This document shows, in pieces, positions 15,473 through 22,511 of a stretch of 64,000 nucleotides of DNA. The stretch lies in NCBI GenBank assembly GCA_963841445.1, contig CAWJCP010000001.1:62001-126000 (forward strand), written 5' to 3'. A model generated the notes under the pieces. It was not told the origin of the DNA. It saw nothing but the letters and a program-made list of their open reading frames with translations, and did no database searches. Every line of letters starts with the position of its first letter. Position 1 is the first letter of the stretch. The translations under genes and the position numbers were made by a program. Source of the DNA: Mayfieldus sp963841445 (GTDB lineage: Bacteria; Actinomycetota; Thermoleophilia; Solirubrobacterales; 70-9).

Positions 15473-16369
15473 CTAGGAACCCGGATCGATCACGTTGCCG
15501 GGGTCCGGCTTGCCCTCCGGCGAAGCCTGGCTGTAGTCGCCGTACGGCCCGTCGCGCTGCTCGACCGCGGCGCCGACCCCGCGCTGCTCGGCGAGATCGA
15601 CGAATCGCTTCGCGTCCGGGGTGTTGCGCATCAGCCCGTCGAGGATCGAGCCGATCGCCTGGGTGGAGGCGAGCCCCATGTTCTCGTAGACCTGGTTTAC
15701 GACCAGCTTCATCGCCGCCAGCTGTGAGGATGGCAGCGCCGCCAGCCGAGCCGCCTGCTCGGCGACGGTTCGCTCGAGCTCGGAGAAGGGCACCGCCCGG
15801 TTGATCAGCTCCAGCTCGGCGGCCTCGACCCCGGAGAGGGAGCGGCCGGTCAGTGCGAGCTCCTTGGCGCGGGTGAGCCCGAGCCTGTAGATCCACATCC
15901 CGGTCAGATAGCAGCCCCAGACGCGCGAGTAGGGGGTGCCGATACGGGCGTCCTGCGAGGCGATCACGAGATCGGCGCATAGCGCCATGTCGCTGCCGCC
16001 GCCCACGCACCAGCCGTGGACCTGGGCGATCACCGGCTTCGGGGAGCGCCAGATGCTCATGAATCGCGGGACCGGGCCGAGCTGGGAGGTCGTCATCGCA
16101 AAGTCCTTGCCCGGGTCCCATTCCCCCTCGGTGGTCATGCCCTCGTCCCAGTGGTGGAAGCCCTCGCCGAAGTCAAAGCCGGCGCAGAATGAGCGACCGG
16201 CGCCCCGCATCACGATCACCTTCACCTCGGGGTCGGCGATCGCCCCAAGAATCGCCGCCTCAATCTCCTCCGGCATCGGCGGCACGATCGTGTTCAGCGT
16301 CTCGGGGCGGTTGAGCGTGATCGTGGCGACTGCCCCGTCGACCTCATAGATCAGGGTCTCGTAGCTCAT
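15473..16369 (-). CDS. Enoyl-CoA hydratase/isomerase (crotonase) family protein
   Basis: A 298-residue crotonase. The oxyanion-hole segments are visible: RGAGRSFCAGFDFGEGF near residue 60 and VHGWCVGGGSDMALCADLVIAS near residue 118. This family hydrates or isomerises acyl-CoA thioesters in fatty-acid and aromatic degradation. The Glu pair of classical hydratases is not clearly conserved (GGGSDMALCADL carries Asp), so the reaction may differ. Its ATG overlaps the stop of the upstream RDD gene by 4 bases (16366–16369), indicating translational coupling. Confidence 0.85.
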   Translation of the reverse strand: MSYETLIYEVDGAVATITLNRPETLNTIVPPMPEEIEAAILGAIADPEVKVIVMRGAGRSFCAGFDFGEGFHHWDEGMTTEGEWDPGKDFAMTTSQLGPVPRFMSIWRSPKPVIAQVHGWCVGGGSDMALCADLVIASQDARIGTPYSRVWGCYLTGMWIYRLGLTRAKELALTGRSLSGVEAAELELINRAVPFSELERTVAEQAARLAALPSSQLAAMKLVVNQVYENMGLASTQAIGSILDGLMRNTPDAKRFVDLAEQRGVGAAVEQRDGPYGDYSQASPEGKPDPGNVIDPGS

Positions 16370-17382
16370 CCGATCGCTCCCTCCAGGTTCCCGGCGGGCT
16401 CGGCCCAGGGAGCGAGCGCGGGCCCGGTGTCTGCGTAGAGCACGAGCGTGCCGCTGAGGCGGTCCTGCCAGCCGCGCCGCTGGTCGGAGAAGACGACGCC
16501 TAACAGCCCGACGCCGAGCGGGACGATCGCGAGCAGCAACCCGAGCAGGCGCCGCACGGCGCGGCGGAGGCCGATTCGCCGGCCCTCGGCGGAGTCGAGC
16601 ATGATGCGCACGAAGCGCATCCCGGGCGTCTGGCCGGCGAGGGCCCAGAAGCCGATCAGATAGAGCGAAGCGGCGACTGCCCAGGCCCCGGCGCCGATCA
16701 CGATCGCCGGCGCTGAAGCGTCGCCGCCGGCGCCGAAGGCAAGCGAGGCGACCAGGGTCACGACGCCGGAGAGGGCGAGGAAGGCGGCGTTGAGGATCGC
16801 GCCGTCGATCAGCAGGGCGACAGCGCGGCTGACCGCCCCGGCGTGAGCGCTGGCAACATCGCGGGGGCGGCGAAAGAAGAGCCGCCGCATCACCCGCTCG
16901 AATCCGCCATCGAGGCGATGGGTTGCCCGCGCCGCCTCGCGGCGCACGTCGTCGATCAGGCCGACACCCTGGGCGGTGATCGCGCTTCTGACCTCGGGTG
17001 CCTCGGCGATTCGCTCGACCAGCTTCTGCGCCTCGTCGCTGGCCAGCAGCCGTGCCCAGACGCGGTCGATCATCTCGCTGTCGATCGCGTCGACCAGCGC
17101 CCGCTCGACCGACGGGCTGCGGATCGCCTGCTCCACCGCCTCCTCGACGATCGGGCCCTGCAGGAGCCGCGCCAGCGCCCGCTCCGCCGCCTGGCTCTCG
17201 ATCGCCCGCACGATCGCCTCCTCCGCGACCGCCTCGGCGGCGCTCTCGATCCCGGTCGCCCGGGCGACCTGCTGGGCGCCGCGCGCGCCGCGGCCCAGCA
17301 GACGGGCCGGGAGCGGCGCGCGGCGCCGCGAGACATCGGGTCGATCGGGCTCGTCGGGAAGGCGGCCACCGCTCTGTGCCAT
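16366..17382 (-). CDS. RDD-family membrane protein with long helical N-terminal domain
   Basis: A 338-residue protein. Residues 1–150 are a charged helical region built from repeating short helices (AIVRAIESQAAERALARLLQG … IVEEAVEQAIRSPSVERALVDAI). Residues 170–320 hold an RDD domain with membrane segments: AHAGAVSRAVALLIDGAIL carries the Arg-Asp feature, followed by LAGQTPGMRFVRI and RRGWQDRLSGTLV. RDD proteins are small transporters or envelope proteins, some linked to Na+/H+ exchange; no specific role can be given. It is coupled to the crotonase gene downstream. Confidence 0.8.
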   Translation of the reverse strand: MAQSGGRLPDEPDRPDVSRRRAPLPARLLGRGARGAQQVARATGIESAAEAVAEEAIVRAIESQAAERALARLLQGPIVEEAVEQAIRSPSVERALVDAIDSEMIDRVWARLLASDEAQKLVERIAEAPEVRSAITAQGVGLIDDVRREAARATHRLDGGFERVMRRLFFRRPRDVASAHAGAVSRAVALLIDGAILNAAFLALSGVVTLVASLAFGAGGDASAPAIVIGAGAWAVAASLYLIGFWALAGQTPGMRFVRIMLDSAEGRRIGLRRAVRRLLGLLLAIVPLGVGLLGVVFSDQRRGWQDRLSGTLVLYADTGPALAPWAEPAGNLEGAIG

Positions 17383-17433
17383 GCGCGGCGAGTCTAAAAT
17401 GACCGCCGGTCGTCGCCCGGCTGCCGCCTGCGG

Positions 17434-18030
17434 TCAGCTCCGGCCGGCGGTGCGTGAGCGATTGCGCTTGCGGCCCGACGAACGCCGCCGCGAACGTCCT
17501 GCGATGCGCTGCTTGCTCGGGATCTCGGCTCGCGCCACCGCCTTGCTGAGCTGCGGGATCAGGCGTTCGAGGTAGTTCGCCATCCTCTCCTCGTCGCGGC
17601 GGATCGCGCGAGCCAACTTGGCGGTCTGCTTGTCGCCGACGGTCTCGGCGAGGGCCTCGATCGCCGTATAGGTGGCGATCTCCTCAGCCTCCTCGGAGTA
17701 CTCCGTCTTGGCGTTCTTGAGCAGCTTCTCCTCCTCCCCGGTGCCGCGCACCATGTGCAGCGGCCCCTTCGCCGTCGCAAGGGCCTTCGCGGCGGCGCTT
17801 TGCAGGGCCGCGACCGGCGTCGTCGCGCCGCCAAGCTGCTTGATTCGCTTCTCGAGCTCGCGGGCGTGGCCCTTGGTCTCGCTGAGGTGCTCACGCAGGC
17901 GCTTCTTGTACGGCGCCCGGGTGGTCATCTCGATGTGGGCCTGTAGGGCCTTCTCGAGCTGTTTTTCCTTGCCGTACGCCTCGTTGAGGTACTGCACAAG
18001 CTTCGTGTCGCGCTCGTTCATGTCCGCCAT
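17434..18030 (-). CDS. DUF892 (YciF-like) ferritin-fold protein
   Basis: A 198-residue four-helix-bundle protein of the DUF892/YciF group (ferritin-like superfamily), usually stress-induced. Candidate metal ligands lie in LVQYLNEAYGKEKQLEKAL near residue 18, LSETKGHARELEKRI near residue 50, EEEKLLKN and AEEIATYTAIEALAE near residue 117, and IRRDEERMANYLERLIPQL. The C-terminal 30 residues are extremely basic (RSRRRSSGRKRNRSRTAGRS), which is unusual for the family and suggests DNA or cell-wall binding. It is monocistronic, with 66 bases before the next gene. Confidence 0.8.
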   Translation of the reverse strand: MADMNERDTKLVQYLNEAYGKEKQLEKALQAHIEMTTRAPYKKRLREHLSETKGHARELEKRIKQLGGATTPVAALQSAAAKALATAKGPLHMVRGTGEEEKLLKNAKTEYSEEAEEIATYTAIEALAETVGDKQTAKLARAIRRDEERMANYLERLIPQLSKAVARAEIPSKQRIAGRSRRRSSGRKRNRSRTAGRS

Positions 18031-18096
18031 CGCTTCCTTCCCGTCCTGTCTTTCGGTAGCGGGACCGCTACCCGGCGCGACGAGTTGAAAACTGGG

Positions 18097-18753
18097 CTAG
18101 GCCGAGGCTGCGGAGCTGGACTCGTCGGAAGCGCTCACCGCACCGGTCATCGGGCCGCTCAGGTACTCGAGGTCCTCGAGGTCAAGGTCGCCGAGCTCGA
18201 GCCGCGGGGCGATCAGCTCGCGAGCGCGCTCGGGATCCTCGGCGCATAGGAGAACGACTGCGATCGAGTCGCCTTCGCGCGGGCGGGAGGGCTTCTGATC
18301 GCGGATCTCTGGGGTTGCGACACAGGGGTCGAGGATCAGAGCGATGTTCGGCGGCTGCGCGGGCACCGGGTCAAGGACCAGGGTCGGACAGCTCTGCGGC
18401 AGCAGCGCCGGAGCCGGGCTCCAGAGCGGGCCGACCAGGGCGCCGGTGCCGGATCCATCGCCACGACGGTCATAGACGGGAAAGCGACAGACCGCGGTCG
18501 CGTAGGCCCAGCCGCTGCCGTCGTCGACCAGCGCTCGCCGCACCGAGCCCAGAGGGATCTCCAGCTTGCCGCGAAACGTCGATCGCGCTTCGAGCAGGAG
18601 CGCTCGAGCCGTGAGCCGCAGATATGAGCTTCCCGATTGCCCTGCGCGGTTCGAGAAGCGCTGACCAAAGACCCGGCCGAGCAGGCCCCCCGGCCGTGCG
18701 ACCTCGGCAAGCCGGATCTCGTCGGTCGTGTGAACCGGTGCGATCCGCGGCAT
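18097..18753 (-). CDS. Conserved-looking protein of unknown function
   Basis: A 218-residue soluble protein with no signal peptide, no membrane segment and no motif I recognise. The middle (residues ~45–150) looks like alternating beta strands (SSYLRLTARALLLEARSTFRG, GWAYATAVCRFPVYD, PTLVLDPVPAQPPNIALIL). The C-terminus is acidic and low in complexity. It lies 34 bases downstream of the DedA gene on the same strand, so the two are likely co-transcribed. The base composition and codon pattern are typical of the region, supporting a real gene. Confidence 0.55.
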   Translation of the reverse strand: MPRIAPVHTTDEIRLAEVARPGGLLGRVFGQRFSNRAGQSGSSYLRLTARALLLEARSTFRGKLEIPLGSVRRALVDDGSGWAYATAVCRFPVYDRRGDGSGTGALVGPLWSPAPALLPQSCPTLVLDPVPAQPPNIALILDPCVATPEIRDQKPSRPREGDSIAVVLLCAEDPERARELIAPRLELGDLDLEDLEYLSGPMTGAVSASDESSSAASA

Positions 18754-18787
18754 GGCCGCCGGTGTCTCCGCTCGCGGGACCAGTGCC

Positions 18788-19414
18788 CTAGACGGTCGCG
18801 GTCTGGGCTCGCACTGTCTCGGCGTCGGTCCCCTGGCGTCGCGAGATCGCGGCGCGCACCCAGGCGATCAGGGCGCTGCCGAGCGCAACGATGAGCCCGA
18901 GCGCCGAGACTGTGGCTGCGCCGGCGGCGCCGAAATATGTGGCCACGGCTGAGAGGCTGGCGACCCAGACGACCCCTCCGACGACGTTGAAGCAGAGGAA
19001 GCGATGCCAGGACATCTTCGCGGCGCCCGCGGTGAGCGGGGTCAGGTAGCGGGCGCAGGGAACCCAGCGGGAGAGGAAGACCGCAGCCTCCCCGTAGCGG
19101 GAGAAGAAGCTCTCGGCCCCATGCAGCATGCGGTGGCGGCGGGCGACGAACGGGCCGGGCCGCAGCAGCAGGGCGCGGCCGCCGCGGCGGCCGATCACGT
19201 AGCCGAGACAGCCGCCGAGGATCGCCGCCGCGATCGCGAGCGGGACGACCAGCGCCAGAGCCAGCCCGCCGTCGCCGCTGACGGCCAGGACCACGGCGCC
19301 GAGCAACACGGTCTCGCCGGGTAGCGGCAGGCCGGCATATTCGGCGAGCAAAACGCCGAACAACGCCAGATACCCAAGTTCGCTTGGAAGTCCGAAAAGC
19401 ATCCGATTTGCCAT
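18788..19414 (-). CDS. DedA-family membrane protein
   Basis: A 208-residue polytopic membrane protein of the DedA/SNARE-associated (VTT) family, whose members include lipid-carrier translocases and affect membrane integrity and pH resistance. Family motifs are EYAGLPLPGETVLLGA near residue 25, GYVIGRRGG near residue 71, FFSRYGEAAVFLSRWVPCARYLTPLTAG (the FxRxxPxxR-like segment) near residue 103, and FNVVGGVVWV. Length is normal. The promoter region (19415–19551) contains a hairpin and a repeated ACTATGC motif. Confidence 0.85.
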   Translation of the reverse strand: MANRMLFGLPSELGYLALFGVLLAEYAGLPLPGETVLLGAVVLAVSGDGGLALALVVPLAIAAAILGGCLGYVIGRRGGRALLLRPGPFVARRHRMLHGAESFFSRYGEAAVFLSRWVPCARYLTPLTAGAAKMSWHRFLCFNVVGGVVWVASLSAVATYFGAAGAATVSALGLIVALGSALIAWVRAAISRRQGTDAETVRAQTATV

Positions 19415-19454
19415 CGGGGCCCGAGCGCACAGCCCTGAAGATCAAGGCGATAGA

Positions 19455-19476
19455 TGGACAGCTGGCCTGCTGTCCA
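19455..19476. repeat. Inverted repeat TGGACAGC-N6-GCTGTCCA
   Basis: A perfect 8-bp-arm inverted repeat 41 bases upstream of the dedA start. It could be an operator, or the terminator of the thioesterase transcript that ends at 19552. Confidence 0.45.
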
Positions 19477-19494
19477 GCATCACGCCGCCTAGCG

Positions 19495-19534
19495 ACTATG
19501 CGGTAGTCCCCTGCGCGCTCATCACTATGCAGTA
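19495..19534. promoter_or_regulatory. Direct repeats ACTATGCGGTA and ACTATGCAGTA
   Basis: Two 11-bp sites (19495–19505 and 19524–19534) with one mismatch, spaced 29 bp start to start, in the region upstream of dedA. The first is also the core of a palindrome, GACTA-N5-TAGTC. They are plausible binding sites for an unidentified regulator. Confidence 0.35.
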
Positions 19535-19551
19535 AATCGCCGGCCGGCGCA

Positions 19552-20331
19552 TCAGTCCCTCTCCGCGACAAGCAACGTTTGCAACGCACGTCCGATCCGT
19601 CCGCCCTCGTCGAGCAGCACGGTGTCCGCGAGGCCGACCCCATTCGCATGCGGGCGGGTGACCGCATCGAGGCAGATCCACTCGCCGCCCGGCAGGCGCT
19701 CCAGATGGACGCTGAGGTCGACGTTGATGAACAGGAAGCTCTCCCAGTCCAGCGTCGCGCTGACCCCGTTGCCGGAGTCGGCGGCCGCCAATACCCGCTG
19801 CAGCGGCGAGGGCTGCTCGCCGCCGACAAGCGGCTGGCGCATCCGCATCCAGACAGTCGCCGGGCCGGGCTGTCGAAAGGCCCCGGAGACGAATCGGTAG
19901 TCCATCGCCGTGTGGTAGCCGACCGATTGCCCGGTCGGCGGAAAGTCGCGCGGCTCGGCCCGTTCGAGCGAGGGCGCCGGCTCTAGTGCCGGGAGTTGCG
20001 GCAGCTCGACCGGATCGGTGCGCAGCCGCCAGGCACGCGCGCGCATCACCTCCCCCTCCTCGTCAAAGAGCGAGCCCTCGATCAGCTGCACCCTGCGACC
20101 CGGCCGAACGATGCGAGCCTCGGCTCGCAGCGGCGCGATCGGGACCGCACGCATGATCTCGAAGGTCACACGGCCGACCTGGAACTGGTCGCTGTCCTCG
20201 AGGCACTCGAGCTCGCGCCCCAGCAGCGCCGCGGGAGGGCCGGCGTGCTGGGCCTCGGGGTCCCAGGGGCCGCGGGTCAGCTCGCTGGAGAGGTAGCGGT
20301 CCCCTTCGGCCGCGTAGAAGGATTCGGGCAC
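19552..20331 (-). CDS. Acyl-CoA thioesterase family protein (double hot-dog)
   Basis: A 259-residue double hot-dog thioesterase. The first half has GPWDPEAQHAGPPAALLGRELE and VGRVTFEIMRAVPIAPL, the second has VWMRMRQPLVGGEQPSPLQRVLAAADSGNGVS and SFLFINVDLSVHLERLPGGEWICLDA, all typical of TesB-like and mycobacterial Fcot-type thioesterases that hydrolyse acyl-CoA. The ATG at 20331 starts MPESFYAAEGDRYL, close to the usual N-terminus. The upstream 228 bp is filled by family-A repeats, so its promoter must lie within or beyond them. Confidence 0.82.
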   Translation of the reverse strand: MPESFYAAEGDRYLSSELTRGPWDPEAQHAGPPAALLGRELECLEDSDQFQVGRVTFEIMRAVPIAPLRAEARIVRPGRRVQLIEGSLFDEEGEVMRARAWRLRTDPVELPQLPALEPAPSLERAEPRDFPPTGQSVGYHTAMDYRFVSGAFRQPGPATVWMRMRQPLVGGEQPSPLQRVLAAADSGNGVSATLDWESFLFINVDLSVHLERLPGGEWICLDAVTRPHANGVGLADTVLLDEGGRIGRALQTLLVAERD

Positions 20332-20350
20332 GCCGGCATCCTAGGTTGTG

Positions 20351-20411
20351 TGAGGCGGCGAAACGAAGTGGAGCCGCAGAGGCATGTCAGGCCGCCGAAG
20401 GCGGCCGCAAG
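20351..20411 (+). repeat. Family A repeat, copy A1
   Basis: Two-hairpin element. Hairpin 1 has arms GCGGC/GCCGC around GAAACGAAGTGGA. After CATGTCAG, hairpin 2 has arms GGCCGCC/GGCGGCC around GAA, then GCAAG. The hairpin-1 arms are swapped relative to copies A4–A8, a compensatory change. Confidence 0.85.
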
Positions 20412-20418
20412 TGATTCG

Positions 20419-20500
20419 TGTGAGGCGGCGAAACGGTTGTGGGAAGCCGGGACACAAAGTGTCCCGGCACTAGCCGGTCAGGCGGCGAAGCCGCCGCAAG
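20419..20500 (+). repeat. Family A repeat, degenerate copy A2 with a nested hairpin
   Basis: Starts as A1 does (TGTGAGGCGGCGAAACG), then carries an inserted hairpin at 20446–20468, then resumes with GGTCAG and the terminal GGCGGC-GAA-GCCGCC-GCAAG hairpin. Confidence 0.75.
20446..20468. repeat. Type C hairpin: 10-bp stem with AAA loop
   Basis: Arms GCCGGGACAC and GTGTCCCGGC flank AAA, a perfect inverted repeat. It resembles the hairpin nested in the nuoG repeat (32951–32973), which also has a GCCGGG…AAA…CCCGGC core. Confidence 0.85.
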
Positions 20501-20503
20501 TCC

Positions 20504-20543
20504 TGGAGCCGCACACGCATCTCAGGCCGCCGAAGGCGGCCGC
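20504..20543 (+). repeat. Family A repeat, partial copy A3
   Basis: Begins at TGGAGCCGCA and contains the spacer and second hairpin (GGCCGCC-GAA-GGCGGCC), ending 17 bases from the stop of the CAP-domain gene. The left half is missing. Confidence 0.7.
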
Positions 20544-20559
20544 CAGCGCCAGCAAGCGC

Positions 20560-21267
20560 TCAGCAGCGGCGGCCGAATTGGTTGACCCAGACGTCCGCGT
20601 CGGCGGCGCCGGAGAGGCTGCCGACGCGCAAGGAGATCCCGAACTGGCTGAAGTTGGTGCTGAGCAGGTTGGCGCGGTGATCGGGCGAGTGCAGCCAGGC
20701 GGTCATGATCGAGCGTGCCGACCCGAGGTTGCCGGTTCCCCAGGCGAGGTTCTCCCCCACCCGCCAGCAGCGCCCGCTCAGATAGCCGGAGCGGCGGATC
20801 CAGTAGAGGAAGTCGCGGCCGCAGGCCTCGTGGCTGAACTCGTTGCAACGCAGGATGTCTGCGCCCTTGTTGGCCGCCGAGCCGTCGAGCTTCTGAAGGC
20901 CGTTGAGCCGCGACATCCCGGCCTGCTGGCGGGCGTAGTTGAGCAGGCAGCCCATCGCCGACTCCTGCAGGGCGACGTCCGCGTTCGGGTCGTCGGCGCC
21001 GCTGCACCTCGTGCTCGGCGCCGACAGCACCCGCAGCGCGTGGCGATTGCCCCTCAGCGCCTTGCGGCGCAGCGCCTTCGCCCGCCGATGATGCTTGGCG
21101 TGCCGATGATGCTTGGCGTGCCGGTAGGTGAGCGGATGCACGCGGGAGCCGGAGTGGACGGCATCGGGGCGGTTTCCGCCGGGCACCCGCATGAGCGCGG
21201 ACGCGCTGCCGACGAGCAGCAGCCCGAGCGTGAAGCTGAGCGTTCCGAGCAGTGCAAATCGCCTCAT
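20560..21267 (-). CDS. Secreted CAP-domain (SCP/PR-1-like) protein
   Basis: An exported protein of about 235 residues with a CAP domain. The signal peptide is at residues 1–24 from the ATG at 21267 (MRRFALLGTL … LVGSASA); an upstream in-frame start at 21312 would put 15 polar residues before it and is less likely. Residues ~40–75 are His/Arg/Lys-rich with the unit RHAKHH repeated. The CAP domain follows (CLLNYARQQAGMSRLNG, CNEFSHEACGRDF, VGENLAWGTG, TAWLHSPDHRANLLSTNFSQFGISL) and is full-length. CAP proteins bind lipids or sterols or act at the cell surface; the function here is unknown. The six cysteines suggest disulfides. Confidence 0.85.
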   Translation of the reverse strand: MRRFALLGTLSFTLGLLLVGSASALMRVPGGNRPDAVHSGSRVHPLTYRHAKHHRHAKHHRRAKALRRKALRGNRHALRVLSAPSTRCSGADDPNADVALQESAMGCLLNYARQQAGMSRLNGLQKLDGSAANKGADILRCNEFSHEACGRDFLYWIRRSGYLSGRCWRVGENLAWGTGNLGSARSIMTAWLHSPDHRANLLSTNFSQFGISLRVGSLSGAADADVWVNQFGRRC

Positions 21268-21386
21268 CGAGAGCGACTTCGACGGCCCGCAAGACTGACT
21301 TGAAGTCAGCAAGCCGGTATCGGACGCTTGTTCGTCGAGTAGGCGTGGTCCCTAACCTCAAGGTCTAACCACTTAGGAGGTAACGC

Positions 21387-21809
21387 GTGGCCAGCAAGGC
21401 AGAGAAGGTTTCGAAGACAGACGAGGAGTGGCGCGAGCAGCTCTCCCCCGAGGAGTACGAGGTGACGCGCCGCGCCGGCACCGAAGCGCCTTTCACGGGC
21501 CGTTACCTGGACAACCATGAGAAGGGCATGTATCGCTGCGTGGGCTGCGGCACCGAGCTGTTCTCTTCCGACACCAAGTTCGACTCCGGGACCGGCTGGC
21601 CGAGCTTCACCGAGCCGGCCAACCTCGAGCACGTCGAGCTGCGGCCGGACAACAGCCTGCTGATGCGGCGCACCGAGGTCGTCTGCAAGCACTGCGACGC
21701 CCATCTCGGGCACGTCTTCGACGACGGTCCGGGCCCGACCGAGCAGCGCTACTGCATCAACGGCTGCGCGCTGAGCTTCGAGAAGGGAGAAGGCGAGGGT
21801 CCTGAATAA
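21387..21809 (+). CDS. msrB: Peptide-methionine (R)-S-oxide reductase MsrB
   Basis: Repairs methionine-R-sulfoxide in proteins using a catalytic cysteine. The 140-residue length is normal for a stand-alone MsrB. Zinc ligands are CVGC at residues 51–54 and CKHC about 45 residues later, substrate motifs are FDSGTGWPSF and HLGHVFDDGP, and the catalytic Cys lies in RYCINGCAL. The start is a GTG at 21387 preceded by an excellent TTAGGAGGT ribosome site. The stop is followed directly by a family-A repeat that also abuts the convergent regulator gene. Confidence 0.96.
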   Translation: MASKAEKVSKTDEEWREQLSPEEYEVTRRAGTEAPFTGRYLDNHEKGMYRCVGCGTELFSSDTKFDSGTGWPSFTEPANLEHVELRPDNSLLMRRTEVVCKHCDAHLGHVFDDGPGPTEQRYCINGCALSFEKGEGEGPE

Positions 21810-21867
21810 ATTGCGGCGGCCTACGGCCGCCTGACATTCATCTGCCGCTCCACTTCGTTTCGCGGCC
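21810..21867 (-). repeat. Family A repeat, copy A4
   Basis: Full element in minus orientation. Hairpin 1 is GCCGC…GCGGC and hairpin 2 is GGCGGCC-GTA-GGCCGCC. It fills exactly the space between the msrB stop (21809) and the stop of the convergent response-regulator gene (21867), where it could act as a bidirectional terminator. Confidence 0.9.
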
Positions 21868-22511
21868 TAAACAGTCCCGCCGGCGCCGAGATAGCTGAAC
21901 CGAACCGCGAGCGCGACCGCTTCGGTGCGGGTGTCCACTTCCAGCTTCGCGATCGCGTTACGGACATGAGTGTGAACGGTCGCCGGGCTGAGCGAGAGCC
22001 GCTCGGCGATCTCCTTTACCCGCAATCCCTCCGCGAGCAGCTCGAGGATCTGGCGCTCGCGCGGCGAGAGGTCGAGCAGCTTCTCGACCTCCGACGGCTT
22101 GCCGCCGGCGAAGTCTCCGCCCAGGAAGGTGCCGCCGCCGGTGACCGCCTTGACCGCCTTGGCGATGTCCTCGGCGGGAGCCGACTTGAGCACGTAGCCG
22201 GAGGCTCCGGCGCGCAGCGCCAGCGCCAGCAGGTCGGGCTGCGCGTGCGCCGTGAAGATGATCACCTTGGTGCGCGGGCGGGCCTTGAGGACCTCCTTGG
22301 TGGCCTCGATCCCGTCGCGCCTGGGCATCTCGACGTCGATGATCACGACGTCCGGGTCGAGCTCCTTGACGACGTCGACGACCTCGCGGCCGTCGCCCGC
22401 CTCCCCGACGATCTCGACCACACCGCTGTTGGCCATGCGTGACTTGATCGCGTCACGCACGATCTCGTGGTCGTCGCAGAGGACTACGCGCTTGCCGTTA
22501 GTGATGCTCAT
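21867..22511 (-). CDS. NarL/FixJ-family response regulator
   Basis: A 214-residue two-component regulator. The receiver domain (residues ~8–125) has the acidic pair CDDHE, the phospho-acceptor Asp in VVIIDVEMPRRDG, Thr in IFTAHAQ and Lys in YVLKSAP. The LuxR-type helix-turn-helix occupies residues ~150–210 (LSPRERQILELLAEGLRVKEIAERLSLSPATVHTHVRNAIAKL). No histidine kinase is adjacent. The ATG at 22511 overlaps the serS stop (ATGA), so it is translated in coupling with seryl-tRNA synthetase; a longer in-frame reading upstream lies inside serS and is rejected. Confidence 0.92.
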   Translation of the reverse strand: MSITNGKRVVLCDDHEIVRDAIKSRMANSGVVEIVGEAGDGREVVDVVKELDPDVVIIDVEMPRRDGIEATKEVLKARPRTKVIIFTAHAQPDLLALALRAGASGYVLKSAPAEDIAKAVKAVTGGGTFLGGDFAGGKPSEVEKLLDLSPRERQILELLAEGLRVKEIAERLSLSPATVHTHVRNAIAKLEVDTRTEAVALAVRFSYLGAGGTV

